Shown: positions 43,937 to 52,715 of the stretch, piece after piece
Numbering within the stretch: the first letter of the stretch is position 1
Layout of the letters: the number at the start of each line of letters is the position of its first letter
NCBI RefSeq assembly: GCF_036350515.1
Contig: NZ_JAZDUE010000023.1
Span: 1-64,000 of the forward strand
Source of the DNA: Gordonia prachuapensis
GTDB lineage: Bacteria; Actinomycetota; Actinomycetes; Mycobacteriales; Mycobacteriaceae
DNA: 64,000 nucleotides
Reading direction: 5' to 3'
Position numbers and translations under genes: made by a program
Notes under the pieces: generated by a model
What the model was told of the DNA's origin: nothing
The model's database searches: none
The model's input: only the letters and a program-made list of their open reading frames with translations

Positions 43937-45049
43937 ATGGCCTACCGGTTCGCATCCGATGTCTACCGCCACCGGCTCGAGCGCGCTCGCGCCCTGACCG
44001 CCGCCGCCGGCCTCGACGCGTTGGTCGTCTCCACCGGCCCGGATCTGCGGTATCTCACGGGTTCCCGCGCCGACACCTTCGAGCGGCTGACCGCGCTGGT
44101 CGTGCCCGCCGACGACGAGCCCCGCCTGGTGGTGGCCCGCCTCGAACTGGCGTCGGTCCGTGACTCCGCGCTGGGTGACCTCGACGTCGAGATGGCCGCC
44201 TGGGTGGACGGCGAGGACCCGTACGCGATCGCGCTGTCCGGCCTTCCGGCCTCGGCCCGGGTCGCGGTCTGTGACACGATGCCCGCACTTCACGTCGTCC
44301 CGATCGCCACTCGCACCGGCACCCCGCCCGTACTGGCCACGGACGTCTTACGCGAACTCCGGATGATCAAGGACGACAGCGAGATCGACTCCCTCCGGCA
44401 AGCGGGCGCGGCGATCGACCGCGTGCACGCGCGAATGGGGGAATGGCTGAAGCCCGGCCGCACCGAGCGGGCCGTCGCCGACGACATCCGCGCGGCGATA
44501 CTCGCCGAAGGGCACACCGAAGCGGCGTTCATCATCGTCGGCTCGGGCCCGCACGGAGCCGATCCCCACCACGAGTTCTCCGATCGCGTGATCGAGCCCG
44601 ACGACGTCGTCGTCATCGACATCGGCGGGCCGGTGGAGCCCGGCTACAACTCCGACTCCACCCGCACCTACTGCTTCGCCGAGCCTGCCGGTGACGTCGC
44701 GGAGGCGTACGCGGCACTGCAGGAAGCACAGCGCACGGCGGTGGCGGCAATCCGACCGGGGGTCACCGCGGAATCCGTGGACGCCGTCGCGCGCGACCAT
44801 CTCCGCGACCACGGTCTCGCCGACGCCTTCATCCATCGGACCGGACACGGTATCGGGTTGTCGGTACACGAGGAGCCCTACATCGTGAGCGGCAACGACA
44901 TCCCGCTACGGCCCGGCATGGCGTTCAGCGTCGAACCGGGTGTGTACTTCGACGGTCGTTGGGGCGCGCGGATCGAGGACATCGTCGTCGTCACCGACGA
45001 CGGCTGCGAGCCGATGAACACGCGACCGCACGACCTGCAGGTGCTGTAG
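43937..45049 (+). CDS. pepE: Xaa-Pro aminopeptidase-like metallopeptidase (PepE type)
   Basis: M24 family peptidase of 370 residues. After the creatinase-like N-terminal domain (LDALVVSTGPDLRYLTG), the dinuclear metal site is complete: Asp in VVIDIGGPVEPGYNSDSTRT, His in HRTGHGIGLSVHEEPYI, Glu in FSVEPGVYFDG and Glu in ARIEDIVVV. It is the likely equivalent of Rv2089c. It is cytosolic, with no signal peptide, and probably cleaves Xaa-Pro dipeptides. The downstream 123-base gap contains a long inverted repeat. Confidence 0.92.
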   Translation: MAYRFASDVYRHRLERARALTAAAGLDALVVSTGPDLRYLTGSRADTFERLTALVVPADDEPRLVVARLELASVRDSALGDLDVEMAAWVDGEDPYAIALSGLPASARVAVCDTMPALHVVPIATRTGTPPVLATDVLRELRMIKDDSEIDSLRQAGAAIDRVHARMGEWLKPGRTERAVADDIRAAILAEGHTEAAFIIVGSGPHGADPHHEFSDRVIEPDDVVVIDIGGPVEPGYNSDSTRTYCFAEPAGDVAEAYAALQEAQRTAVAAIRPGVTAESVDAVARDHLRDHGLADAFIHRTGHGIGLSVHEEPYIVSGNDIPLRPGMAFSVEPGVYFDGRWGARIEDIVVVTDDGCEPMNTRPHDLQVL

Positions 45050-45050
45050 C

Positions 45051-45166
45051 CGCCCTTCGTGACGGTCCTCCGCTAGCGCTCCGGACCTCCTCAGGGATCG
45101 GGGGAAATAACCCACCCCGGTCCCTGAGGAGCCCGCGAACGGAGTGAGTGGGCGTCACGAAGGGCG
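45051..45166. repeat. 116-base nested inverted repeat (REP/MITE-like)
   Basis: Outer arms of 14 bases (45051-45064, CGCCCTTCGTGACG, and 45153-45166) are perfect inverted copies. Inner arms of 17 bases (45087-45103 and 45115-45131, containing CTCCTCAGGGA and TCCCTGAGGAG) differ by one base, which would be a G-U pair in RNA. The centre holds an A-rich turn. The element almost fills the gap between the convergent pepE and Rv2074-like genes and may act as a bidirectional terminator. The CCTGAGGAG...CACGAAGGGC pattern resembles dispersed repeats I recall in related genomes, but I cannot search for them. Confidence 0.8.
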
Positions 45167-45172
45167 CCCAGA

Positions 45173-45574
45173 TCAGCCGAACAACCGGGCCGAACCCAGC
45201 ACCCGGGACACGCGGATCTCGATCACCACCCGTCGCGGATTGGGTTTCGGTTGCCGGTAGCGCCCTGCATAGCGTTCCTCGGCCTCGCGAACCCGCTCCG
45301 GCTCGCGGCGCACCGTCGCCGGGCCCTCGAGCGTCAGCCACCGGGGTCCGTCGATGTTGGTCACGGCCGCGTATCCGCCCCGCTCCACGTTGCGCACCTT
45401 CTGGTTGCCGTCGGAGGTGATCACCCGGGCGAGTCCGTGCTCCGCGTCCCAGGTGAAGCCCACGGCGACGACATGCGGTGACCCGTCGGACCGTAGCGTC
45501 GCCAACGTCGCGAGGTGGCGTTCGGCGAGGAACTCCGTGCCGGCGGGGCCGAGATCGTCGGGGGTGCGGGTCAT
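45173..45574 (-). CDS. PPOX-class F420-dependent reductase, Rv2074-like
   Basis: Split-barrel flavin/deazaflavin protein of 133 residues. Conserved blocks are FLAERHLATLATLRSDGSPH, VVAVGFTWDAEHGLARVI, TSDGNQKVRNVERGGYAAVT and GPRWLTLEGPATV. M. tuberculosis Rv2074, in the same neighbourhood, has been characterised as an F420H2-dependent biliverdin reductase, and I expect a related activity here. Cofactor choice cannot be proven from sequence. It is divergent from the SDR gene with 36 bases between starts. Confidence 0.85.
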   Translation of the reverse strand: MTRTPDDLGPAGTEFLAERHLATLATLRSDGSPHVVAVGFTWDAEHGLARVITSDGNQKVRNVERGGYAAVTNIDGPRWLTLEGPATVRREPERVREAEERYAGRYRQPKPNPRRVVIEIRVSRVLGSARLFG

Positions 45575-45610
45575 GCCATCACGCTAACGCAGGATGCGAT
45601 ACTGCTAGCC

Positions 45611-46378
45611 ATGGCCCAACGCGACCCGGACGGAACCATTCTCCTGTTCGGTGGACGCAGCGAGATCGGTGTCGCGTTGGCCCGGCGTCTCGCGCCCGGC
45701 CGGCACGTCGTGCTCGCGGCGCGCCGGCCCGACGACCTCGCCGACGAGACCGCCGCACTGCTCGCCGCTGGCGCCACCGAGGTGCACACGGTCGCATTTG
45801 ACGCCGACGACACCGACTCCCATCCCACGCTCGTCGCGGCCCTGGTCGAGAAACACGGACCGATCGAGGCGGCGATCGTCGCATTCGGCATCCTCGGCGA
45901 TCAAGCGCGCGCCGAGGCCGACGTCGCCCACGCGCTACAGATCGCGCACACCGATTACCTCGCGCAGGTCAGTGTGCTCATCCCGCTCGCGCAGGCATTC
46001 CGGGTACAGCGGTCGGGCACGATCGTCGTGTTCTCGTCCGTGGCCGGTGTCCGCGTTCGTCGCGCCAACTATGTCTACGGCTCCACCAAGGCCGGTCTCG
46101 ACGGCTTCGCCGGCGGCATGGCGGATTCGTTGCACGGCACCGGAGCTCGACTTCTGCTGGCACGTCCAGGCTTCGTCGTCGGCCAGATGACGAAGGAGCT
46201 GATGGCCGATGGCGTCAAGCCCGCACCGTTCTCCGTCGACGCCGAAGCGGTGGCCGACGCCGTCGCCCGCGCCTATCGACGTGGTCGCACCGACGTGTGG
46301 ATACCGGGAATCCTGAGGTTCGTGTTCATCGGCATGCGCCTGCTTCCACGCGCGATCTGGCGGCGGTTGCCGCGATGA
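45611..46378 (+). CDS. Short-chain dehydrogenase, Rv2073c/DprE2-like
   Basis: NAD(P)-dependent oxidoreductase of 255 residues. The nucleotide-binding loop is LFGGRSEIGVALARR, replacing the usual TGxxxGIG, as in the DprE2 group. Catalytic residues are Ser in VVFSSVAGVR and Tyr/Lys in YVYGSTKAG. The C-terminus is hydrophobic and basic (FVFIGMRLLPRAIWRRLPR), suggesting membrane association with a lipid-linked substrate. Its stop overlaps the cobL start (ATGA). The open frame before ATG 45611 overlaps the divergent gene. The link to cobalamin synthesis is only positional; I do not claim a pathway role. Confidence 0.85.
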   Translation: MAQRDPDGTILLFGGRSEIGVALARRLAPGRHVVLAARRPDDLADETAALLAAGATEVHTVAFDADDTDSHPTLVAALVEKHGPIEAAIVAFGILGDQARAEADVAHALQIAHTDYLAQVSVLIPLAQAFRVQRSGTIVVFSSVAGVRVRRANYVYGSTKAGLDGFAGGMADSLHGTGARLLLARPGFVVGQMTKELMADGVKPAPFSVDAEAVADAVARAYRRGRTDVWIPGILRFVFIGMRLLPRAIWRRLPR

Positions 46379-47568
46379 GCGGATCGTTCGTCGTGGTCGG
46401 CATCGGGGCCGACGGGTGGGACGGGCTGACCCGTCGGGCGCAGACCGAGCTCGCCGGCGCCCAGATCATCCTCGGATCGCATCGTCAGCTCGACCTGCTC
46501 CCGGATCTGCCGGCGCGGCGCGAACCGTGGTCGTCGCCGATGAGCGCGCATCTGCACCGCGTCCTCACCGACGGCCACGATGGGGTCCGGCATGTGCTGG
46601 CCAGCGGCGATCCGATGTTCCATGGCATCGGGACGAGCATCGTGCGAGCCGTCGGCGCCGACCGCGTACGTGTCCTTCCTGCGGTGTCGAGTGCCGCGCT
46701 GGCGTGTGCCCGTCTCGGCTGGGATCTGTCCGAGGTCCGAGTGGTCAGCCTGGTGACCCACGACGTCGCCACCCTCGCCGACGAACTGGACGACGGTCGC
46801 GACCTGCTCATCCTCAGCCGCGGCGCGGCCACCCCGTCGCAGGTCGCGAAACTGCTGGCGGACAACGGATACGGTTGGTCGTCGATGACCGTGCTGGAAC
46901 AGCTCGGTGGTGACTCCGAGACGGTGGTCCGCGGGGTCGCCCGCACCTGGGCGCGGCCGCCCGGTGACCCGCTGAACATCGTCGCCGTCGGTTGTGTCGG
47001 CCCCGGCCGTTCCCGCGCACCGGGCCGACCCGACGACGCGTATGTGAACGACGGCCAGATCACCAAGCAGCCGATTCGGGCGCTGACCGTCTCGGCGCTC
47101 GCTCCGGTGCGCCGACAACTGCTGTGGGACATCGGTTCCGGGTCCGGCAGTATCGCCATCGAATGGCTCCGGGCGGAACCGACCGGACGCGCGGTGGCCT
47201 TCGAGCGCAGCTCGGACAGACGTGACCGATTGCAGGACAACGCGTTACACCACGGTGTGCACGAGCGCCTCACCGTTCTCGGCGCGGCCCCGCAGAAGTG
47301 TGCCGCGGCACCGGACCCGGACGCGGTCTTCATCGGTGGAGGCCTCGACCGCGAGCTGCTCTCCCGGGTCTGGGAGCTGATCCCGCCCGGCGGCCGGCTC
47401 GTCGCCAATGCGGTCACCCTGGAGACCCAGGCACTGCTCGGCGAGTGGTTCGCGAACCACGGCGGGACGTTGCGTCGACATTCCGTCGAGACGGCCGCGC
47501 CGCTGGGGACGATGACGACATGGCGTCCCGCCTTGCCGATCGTCCAGTGGGTGGTGGATCGACCGTGA
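46375..47568 (+). CDS. cobL: Precorrin-6Y C5,15-methyltransferase (CbiE-CbiT fusion)
   Basis: Bifunctional enzyme that methylates C5 and C15 and decarboxylates the acetate side chain in aerobic cobalamin synthesis. The 397-residue protein has a CbiE half (FVVVGIGADGWDGLTRRAQT; VLASGDPMFHGIGTSIVRAV) and a CbiT half from about residue 215 (NDGQITKQPIRALTVSALAP; SAM motif LLWDIGSGSGSIAIEW at about residue 250). ATG 46375 overlaps the SDR stop, and the stop overlaps cobM (GTGA). Confidence 0.95.
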   Translation: MSGSFVVVGIGADGWDGLTRRAQTELAGAQIILGSHRQLDLLPDLPARREPWSSPMSAHLHRVLTDGHDGVRHVLASGDPMFHGIGTSIVRAVGADRVRVLPAVSSAALACARLGWDLSEVRVVSLVTHDVATLADELDDGRDLLILSRGAATPSQVAKLLADNGYGWSSMTVLEQLGGDSETVVRGVARTWARPPGDPLNIVAVGCVGPGRSRAPGRPDDAYVNDGQITKQPIRALTVSALAPVRRQLLWDIGSGSGSIAIEWLRAEPTGRAVAFERSSDRRDRLQDNALHHGVHERLTVLGAAPQKCAAAPDPDAVFIGGGLDRELLSRVWELIPPGGRLVANAVTLETQALLGEWFANHGGTLRRHSVETAAPLGTMTTWRPALPIVQWVVDRP

Positions 47569-48362
47569 CCGTCTACGTCATCGGCGCCGGTCCCGGTGCA
47601 CCGGATCTGATCACGCTGCGCGGCGCGCAACTGCTGAAGCGGTGCCGGACCTGTCTGTACGCCGGGTCCCTGGTCCCGGCCGAACTGCTGGAGCTCTGCC
47701 CGCCGGGTGCGACATTGATCGACACCGCCCGCATGCCCCTGGCGCAGATCGTCTCCCACATCGTCGACGCACATACGGCCGGCGACGACGTGGCGCGCCT
47801 GCACTCCGGGGATCCGTCGTTGTACTCGGCGATGACCGAGCAGCGCCGCGAACTCGCCGCCCATGGCATCCCGGTCGAGGTGGTGCCCGGGGTCCCGGCG
47901 TTCGCTGCCGCCGCCGCGGCGCTCGACGCCGAGCTGACCGTGCCCGGTGTCGGGCAGAGTCTGCTGATCACCCGGGTGTCCACATTGTCGACCGCCATGC
48001 CGCACGGCGAGGAACTCGAACGGCTCGCGGCCACCGGCATCACCCTCGCCCTGCATCTCGCCGCCCACCGGGCCGAGGAGATCGTCGATGCGCTGGTCCC
48101 ACACTACGGTCCCCGGTGTCCCACCGCCACAGTCGCTTTCGCCACTCGCGCCGATCAGCAGATCGTTCGCTGTCCGCTCGCCGAGTTACCCGGAGCGCTC
48201 GAGGCCGCCGGGATCCGTCGCACCGCGGTCATCTTCGTCGGCCGCGTCCTGGACCCGAATGTTCATCCCGAGGTCAGCGACAGCTACCTGTACTCCGAGG
48301 CCCGCATGACCAAACTCCGTGCCGACGAGCACCGTGACGACAAACTCCGTGACGATGGGTGA
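47565..48362 (+). CDS. cobM: Precorrin-4 C11-methyltransferase
   Basis: SAM-dependent methyltransferase of 265 residues from GTG 47565. Family motifs are VYVIGAGPGAPDLITLRGAQ, CLYAGSLVPAELL, VARLHSGDPSLYSAMTEQ and VEVVPGVPAFAAAAAAL. The start overlaps cobL (GTGA). The last 15 residues are charged (KLRADEHRDDKLRDDG) and overlap the cobK start by 8 bases. It converts precorrin-4 to precorrin-5. Confidence 0.95.
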   Translation: MTVYVIGAGPGAPDLITLRGAQLLKRCRTCLYAGSLVPAELLELCPPGATLIDTARMPLAQIVSHIVDAHTAGDDVARLHSGDPSLYSAMTEQRRELAAHGIPVEVVPGVPAFAAAAAALDAELTVPGVGQSLLITRVSTLSTAMPHGEELERLAATGITLALHLAAHRAEEIVDALVPHYGPRCPTATVAFATRADQQIVRCPLAELPGALEAAGIRRTAVIFVGRVLDPNVHPEVSDSYLYSEARMTKLRADEHRDDKLRDDG

Positions 48363-49116
48363 GGGTCGGATCCTGCTGCTCGGCGGGACCGGAGAGGCCC
48401 GCGAGCTCGCGACCCAGTTGGTGTCCGCCGACATCCCGGTGGTGAGCTCGTTGGCCGGGCGGGTCCGGGATCCCCGGCTACCGGTGGGGGACGTGCGAAT
48501 CGGCGGGTTCGGTGGTGTCGACGGGCTCGTCACGTGGCTTCGGGAACACGAGATCTCCGGGGTCGTCGACGCGACACACCCGTTCGCGCAGACGATGACC
48601 GAGCACGCCGCCGCCGCGGCGCAGCGCCTCGGCACTCCGCTGTTGCGCCTACGTCGTCCTCCGTGGGAGCCGGATGCCGACGACAGCTGGCAACTGGTGT
48701 CCGACATCGATGCCGCCGCACGCACGGTCAGCCGCCTGGCGGACACGCACGATGGGTTGCGCGTGTTCCTGACCACCGGCCGACAGGACGTCACGACCTT
48801 CTCCGCCCTGGCCGATGCGTGGTTCCTCATCCGCGTCGTCGACCCACCGACGGGGGCGCTGCCACCGCGGTATCAGATCCTGCGCTCGCGGGGACCCTAC
48901 GACCTCGATCGCGAGCGGGACCTGATGCGCGACAACGGTATCGACGTACTGGTGACCAAGAACAGCGGGGGAGAACTGACCCGGGCGAAGCTGACGGCGG
49001 CCGCCGAACTCGGAATCCGGGTGGTCATGGTGCAGCGACCACCCGAACCGGCCGTCGGCGAGACGGTCGGGACGACATCGGCCGCGATGGACTGGGTCGT
49101 CGCCCTGTCGACCTGA
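48355..49116 (+). CDS. cobK: Precorrin-6A reductase
   Basis: NADPH-dependent reductase converting precorrin-6A to precorrin-6B. The 253-residue protein starts at ATG 48355 (MGEGRILLLGGTGEARELAT), with a GGTGEA nucleotide-binding loop; VDATHPFAQTMTEHA and VLVTKNSGGELTRAKLTAAA are characteristic of CobK/CbiJ. It overlaps cobM and ends the plus-strand cob run, facing cobIJ convergently with a 14-base gap. Confidence 0.95.
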   Translation: MGEGRILLLGGTGEARELATQLVSADIPVVSSLAGRVRDPRLPVGDVRIGGFGGVDGLVTWLREHEISGVVDATHPFAQTMTEHAAAAAQRLGTPLLRLRRPPWEPDADDSWQLVSDIDAAARTVSRLADTHDGLRVFLTTGRQDVTTFSALADAWFLIRVVDPPTGALPPRYQILRSRGPYDLDRERDLMRDNGIDVLVTKNSGGELTRAKLTAAAELGIRVVMVQRPPEPAVGETVGTTSAAMDWVVALST

Positions 49117-49130
49117 CCGGGATCGGACCG

Positions 49131-50633
49131 TCAGCCGTCGTGACGACGCGGCGTGTACACGAGGTCGCCCGCGGGGCGGGGTGCGATCGTGGTGGCCGAC
49201 GACCCGATGATCAGCAACGTCCGCATGTCCACGACCGCCGGGTCGAGATCACCGACCGTGGTGGTGCGCAACGATTCCTCCGGTCTGCCGACGTCCCGGC
49301 CCAGAACGATCAGACGATCGGGTGAGGTCGTCTCCAACAGGATCTCGCGCAACCGCGTGACCTGCCAGGTTCGGCTGGCCGAGCCGGGGTTGTAGACGGC
49401 GACCGCGAGGTCGGCGGCGATTGCGTGCCGGATCCGGTCCTCGATGACCTCCCACGGCTTGAGTCGGTCCGACAGCGAGATGACCGCATAGTCGTGGCCG
49501 AGTGGCGCGCCGACAGCGGCGGCGACCGCGTTCGCCGCGGTGACCCCGGGCTGCACGCGCACGCCGACACCCTGCCACCTGGCTTCGGCGGCGACCTCCG
49601 CAACCGCGCTCGCCATCGCGAACACCCCGGGGTCACCCGAGGAGACCACAGCCACCCGGGCGCCACGCGCCGCGAGATCCAGGGCGAACTCCGCGCGTTC
49701 CGACTCGACGCGGTTGTCGCTCGCGTGGATGCGCTGACCCGGCCGCGGCGTGACGCGCGCCAGGTACGTCTTGTAGCCGACGAGGTCGGTGGCCCGAGCG
49801 AGTTCGGCGGCGACGGCGGGGGTGGTCAGATCATCGGCACCCGGCCCCAGACCGACCACCACGACCTCACCCGGCGCCTGGGTGCCGTGCCCGGCGCCGA
49901 CCGGGCTGTTGCGTGGACCCGGCACCACGACCATCGAGAAGTACGGCACCTCTTCGGGATTCACGTCCGCCACCGGCAGCACCCGCTGCACCTGCGTCGA
50001 CGCGCGCTCCACGTACCAGGCCTCGTCGAGGCGACCGGCCTGTGCGAGCGCCTCGCGCACTCGGACGAACGTTCGCCCCAGCTTGAGGACCGCGATCGCC
50101 TCGGCCGCCCGGAATCGGGCGGCCAGCGCCGGTGTCGGCAGGGTGCCCGGCACCACCGTCAGGGTTTCCTCACCCTCTACCAGGGGAATACCCACCGCCG
50201 CCGACGATGCGCTCACCGAGGTCACGCCCGGGATGATCTCCGTGTCGAACTCGGCGACGAGTCGCTTGTGCATGTGCATGTACGAACTGAAGAACAGTGG
50301 GTCACCCTCGGCGAGCAGCACGACGTCGCGGCCCGCGCGCAGGTGCTCGGCGAGTCGGGCGGCACTCGCGGTGTAGAAGTCGCGCAGCGCACCGTCATAG
50401 CCGCCCGGATGATCGGTGCCCTCGGTGGTCACCGGATACATCAGGCGTTCCTCGATCTGCCCGTCGCGCAGATACGGCTCGGCCACCGACCGGGCGATGC
50501 TGTTGCCGTGGCGCGCACAGTGATACGCGATCACGTCGGCGGCGGCGATCACGCGGGCAGCCTTCACCGTCACGAGTTCGCTGTCGCCGGGACCCAGCCC
50601 GACACCCCAGAGCTTTCCTGCCACCGTCGTCAC
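49131..50633 (-). CDS. cobIJ: Fused precorrin-2 C20- and precorrin-3B C17-methyltransferase
   Basis: The 500-residue fusion carries CobI in about residues 1-240 (GKLWGVGLGPGDSELVTVKA; VLLAEGDPLFFSSYMHMHKR) and CobJ in about 255-500 (VVVVGLGPGADDLTTPAVAA; VSSGDPGVFAMASAVAEVAA; AVYNPGSASRTWQ). The same fusion occurs in mycobacteria (Rv2066). The GTG start overlaps the cobH stop (GTGA), placing it last in a cobG-cobH-cobIJ operon. One polypeptide would catalyse steps on both sides of CobG. Confidence 0.96.
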   Translation of the reverse strand: MTTVAGKLWGVGLGPGDSELVTVKAARVIAAADVIAYHCARHGNSIARSVAEPYLRDGQIEERLMYPVTTEGTDHPGGYDGALRDFYTASAARLAEHLRAGRDVVLLAEGDPLFFSSYMHMHKRLVAEFDTEIIPGVTSVSASSAAVGIPLVEGEETLTVVPGTLPTPALAARFRAAEAIAVLKLGRTFVRVREALAQAGRLDEAWYVERASTQVQRVLPVADVNPEEVPYFSMVVVPGPRNSPVGAGHGTQAPGEVVVVGLGPGADDLTTPAVAAELARATDLVGYKTYLARVTPRPGQRIHASDNRVESERAEFALDLAARGARVAVVSSGDPGVFAMASAVAEVAAEARWQGVGVRVQPGVTAANAVAAAVGAPLGHDYAVISLSDRLKPWEVIEDRIRHAIAADLAVAVYNPGSASRTWQVTRLREILLETTSPDRLIVLGRDVGRPEESLRTTTVGDLDPAVVDMRTLLIIGSSATTIAPRPAGDLVYTPRRHDG

Positions 50634-51253
50634 TCCTCGGCACTCGCGAGAGCATTGATCGCCGCCGCGGTGATGGCCGAGCCACCCCGTCGGCCGGTGA
50701 CGGTGATGAACTCGAGGTCGTCGCGGTCGGCGAGCGCGGCGCAGGATTCGGCCGCCCCGACGAAACCGACCGGCGCACCGACGATGGCGGCGGGACGGGG
50801 CGCACCGGCGTCGATCATGTCCAGGAGCGCGAAGAGCGCTGTCGGCGCGTTGCCGATGGCCACCACCGAGCCGGCCAGGCGCGGTCGCCAGAACTCCAGT
50901 GCGGCAGCGGTACGGGTGGTGCCCAGACGTTCGGCGAGATCCGGCAGCGACGGCTCACGTAGATGACACAGCACCTCGTTGTCGGCCGGGAGGCGTTTCC
51001 GGGTGACCCCGGCGGCCACCATCGAGGCGTCGCACAGGATCGGCGCCCCGGTGTTCAGCGCCGCCCGCGCGGCCCGCACGACACCGGCGGTCGCAACGAC
51101 GTCGTCGGTGAGATCGGTCTGCCCACACGCGTGGATCATCCGGACGACCACCTGCGAGACGTCGGGGCCGAACGAGCTCAGATCCGATTCGGCGCGAATC
51201 GTGGCAAATGACTGGCGATAGATCGCGGCGCCGTCGCGCAGGTAGTCGGTCAT
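50630..51253 (-). CDS. cobH: Precorrin-8X methylmutase
   Basis: Moves the C11 methyl to C12, giving hydrogenobyrinic acid. The 207-residue protein begins MTDYLRDGAAIYRQSFATIR and has the catalytic His in VVRMIHACGQTDL, then GAPILCDASMVAAGVTR, and the C-terminal GAPVGFVGAAESCAALADR with VTGRRGGSAITAAAINAL. ATG 51253 is the family-typical start. It lies 13 bases after cobG and overlaps cobIJ by 4. Confidence 0.96.
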   Translation of the reverse strand: MTDYLRDGAAIYRQSFATIRAESDLSSFGPDVSQVVVRMIHACGQTDLTDDVVATAGVVRAARAALNTGAPILCDASMVAAGVTRKRLPADNEVLCHLREPSLPDLAERLGTTRTAAALEFWRPRLAGSVVAIGNAPTALFALLDMIDAGAPRPAAIVGAPVGFVGAAESCAALADRDDLEFITVTGRRGGSAITAAAINALASAEE

Positions 51254-51266
51254 GGTGCCCGCAAGC

Positions 51267-52463
51267 CTAACGACGGTGGGTGCGATACCCGTCGTCGGGC
51301 GTCGCCTCCACCAGGAGATGCGGCCCGGCGGGAGAACCGCACCGGCGCCCACATCCCACCCAGTGCTCGCGGTCCTCCACGGATTCACCGGCCCGGACCC
51401 GCTCCAGCAGATCGTCCCGGACGGGCGCGGCCGCCTTCGAGCAGCCGGGTGCGCCGACACAGCAACTGACCCGCGCCCACGGTGAGGACGCATCGAAGAT
51501 CAGCCCCATCGGTGCGAGGACACGGACGACGGTCTCAGCGACACCTTCGTCGAGATCGCACAGCAGGATCTCCCGGTCAGGGGTGAAGATCAGCGGCTTG
51601 CCCACCGCCGCGAGAAACTCGGCGAGACGCGCCGGCAGCCGGCCCAGCTCCACCACGGCCCCGAGCAGGACCGCACCATCGTCCTGATCGAACCATCCGA
51701 CGATCGGATCCGCGGCGTCGGTGGCGTCGGTGCTGGTCGCACCCCCGATCGCCGGCGCCAGGCGAGCCCGGACACCGGAGACGAGCGAGTCCCGCTGCTC
51801 GGCCGTCAGATCGCCGACGCGCCACGCCTGCGGCGCGACCGCGGTGAAGTCGTGGGCGACGTCGAGGAGCGCGGCGACGATCCCGTCCACGCCGGTGGCC
51901 GACCCGAGCAGCTCCCCGTCGACCATGATGTCGGCGACGATGCCGGTGGCGCCCACCGCATCTTTCGCCGCATCCGGAGCCTCCCGGCGGGCGAGCGCGC
52001 AGGCATCCGGACGCCGACGCACGATGTCACCACGACCGTCATCCACGCCGAGCAGGAAGCGCCCCGACAACGCCGTCGATCGGTCATCGGCGCGCAGGCC
52101 GGCGTCGAGGGCATCGGCGACCGGCCACACGTCGGCTGCACCGCCGATGCGGCCCGTCAACGGACTGACCTCGATGTTGCGCACCGTGTCGTGGGTCTTG
52201 CTGGGAGCCAGTCCCGCGTCGATCACCGCCTGCGCCACCGCGGCGACATCGGAGATTCCGCGCAATTGCAGGTTACCTCGAGCGGTCGGCTCGAGGAATC
52301 CGTCGCCGTGCGCGGCCGCCGCCTGCGCGAGGATCTCGAGCTGCCCCGGCTGTATCCGGCCCCCCGGCAGCCGCACCCGGGCCACCGCACCGTCGGCGGC
52401 CGCGTGCGTACTGAACACACCCGGGCAGCGGTCGGCGACGTCGCGGTGGGTCGGCTGGGTCAC
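51267..52463 (-). CDS. cobG: Precorrin-3B synthase
   Basis: Oxygen-dependent hydroxylation and gamma-lactone formation, the step that marks the aerobic cobalamin pathway. The 398-residue protein resembles sulfite/nitrite reductases: PGVFSTHAAADGAVARVRLP, EPTARGNLQLRGI (ferredoxin-like substrate motif), and the C-terminal iron-sulfur ligands in SCCVGAPGCSKAAAPVRDDL and WVGCGRRCG. GTG 52463 is favoured; the open frame upstream runs across the riboswitch region and cobN antisense. First gene of the minus-strand cob operon. Confidence 0.94.
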   Translation of the reverse strand: MTQPTHRDVADRCPGVFSTHAAADGAVARVRLPGGRIQPGQLEILAQAAAAHGDGFLEPTARGNLQLRGISDVAAVAQAVIDAGLAPSKTHDTVRNIEVSPLTGRIGGAADVWPVADALDAGLRADDRSTALSGRFLLGVDDGRGDIVRRRPDACALARREAPDAAKDAVGATGIVADIMVDGELLGSATGVDGIVAALLDVAHDFTAVAPQAWRVGDLTAEQRDSLVSGVRARLAPAIGGATSTDATDAADPIVGWFDQDDGAVLLGAVVELGRLPARLAEFLAAVGKPLIFTPDREILLCDLDEGVAETVVRVLAPMGLIFDASSPWARVSCCVGAPGCSKAAAPVRDDLLERVRAGESVEDREHWVGCGRRCGSPAGPHLLVEATPDDGYRTHRR

Positions 52464-52501
52464 GGATTCCAGGGTAGGCCTCGGCTGCGTCGTAGCCGGG
52501 C

Positions 52502-52531
52502 CTGACCGCGTTCGAGGGCTACAACTAGGCT
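52502..52531 (+). promoter_or_regulatory. Possible cobN promoter
   Basis: A -10-like TAGGCT at 52526-52531 and a weak -35-like CTGACC at 52502-52507 with an 18-base spacer lie just before the riboswitch. Transcription would start near 52538, at the beginning of the conserved leader. Weak boxes; position relative to the riboswitch is the main support. Confidence 0.35.
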
Positions 52532-52640
52532 GAATGCACCGAGTGCGACAGAAGCCGGTGCGAGGCCGGCACGGTCGCGCCACTGTGACGGTGACCGGCA
52601 CACGCCGGACGCCGAAGTCAGACCTGCGCCTCGGTGACCA
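52531..52640 (+). promoter_or_regulatory. Cobalamin (AdoCbl) riboswitch upstream of cobN
   Basis: The leader carries the cobalamin-aptamer core: GAAGCCGGTGCGAGGCCGG followed by GGTCGCGCCACTGTGAC (the conserved GCCACTG B12 box, 52568-52588 region), and the 3' conserved GAAGTCAGACCTGC near 52613-52626. These match the order and spacing of the Rfam-type cobalamin element. Binding of adenosylcobalamin is expected to reduce cobN expression. The aptamer is on the cobN strand only, so the divergent cobG operon is not obviously controlled by it. Confidence 0.93.
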
Positions 52641-52692
52641 AACGGACCACGCCGGGGCCGCACAGCGGCTCCGCCGACACACACCGGGCGCG

Positions 52693-52705
52693 CCTCCCGG
52701 CGAGG
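52693..52705 (+). promoter_or_regulatory. SD-sequestering hairpin of the cobN riboswitch platform
   Basis: CCTC (52693-52696) can pair with GAGG (52702-52705), the core of the cobN Shine-Dalgarno GAGGAG, across a 5-base loop. The cobN ATG is at 52716. This fits translational control as the riboswitch output rather than termination; no U tract is visible. The stem is short and needs an alternative pairing with the aptamer to be meaningful, which I have not folded. Confidence 0.45.
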
Positions 52706-52715
52706 AGATCTGACG

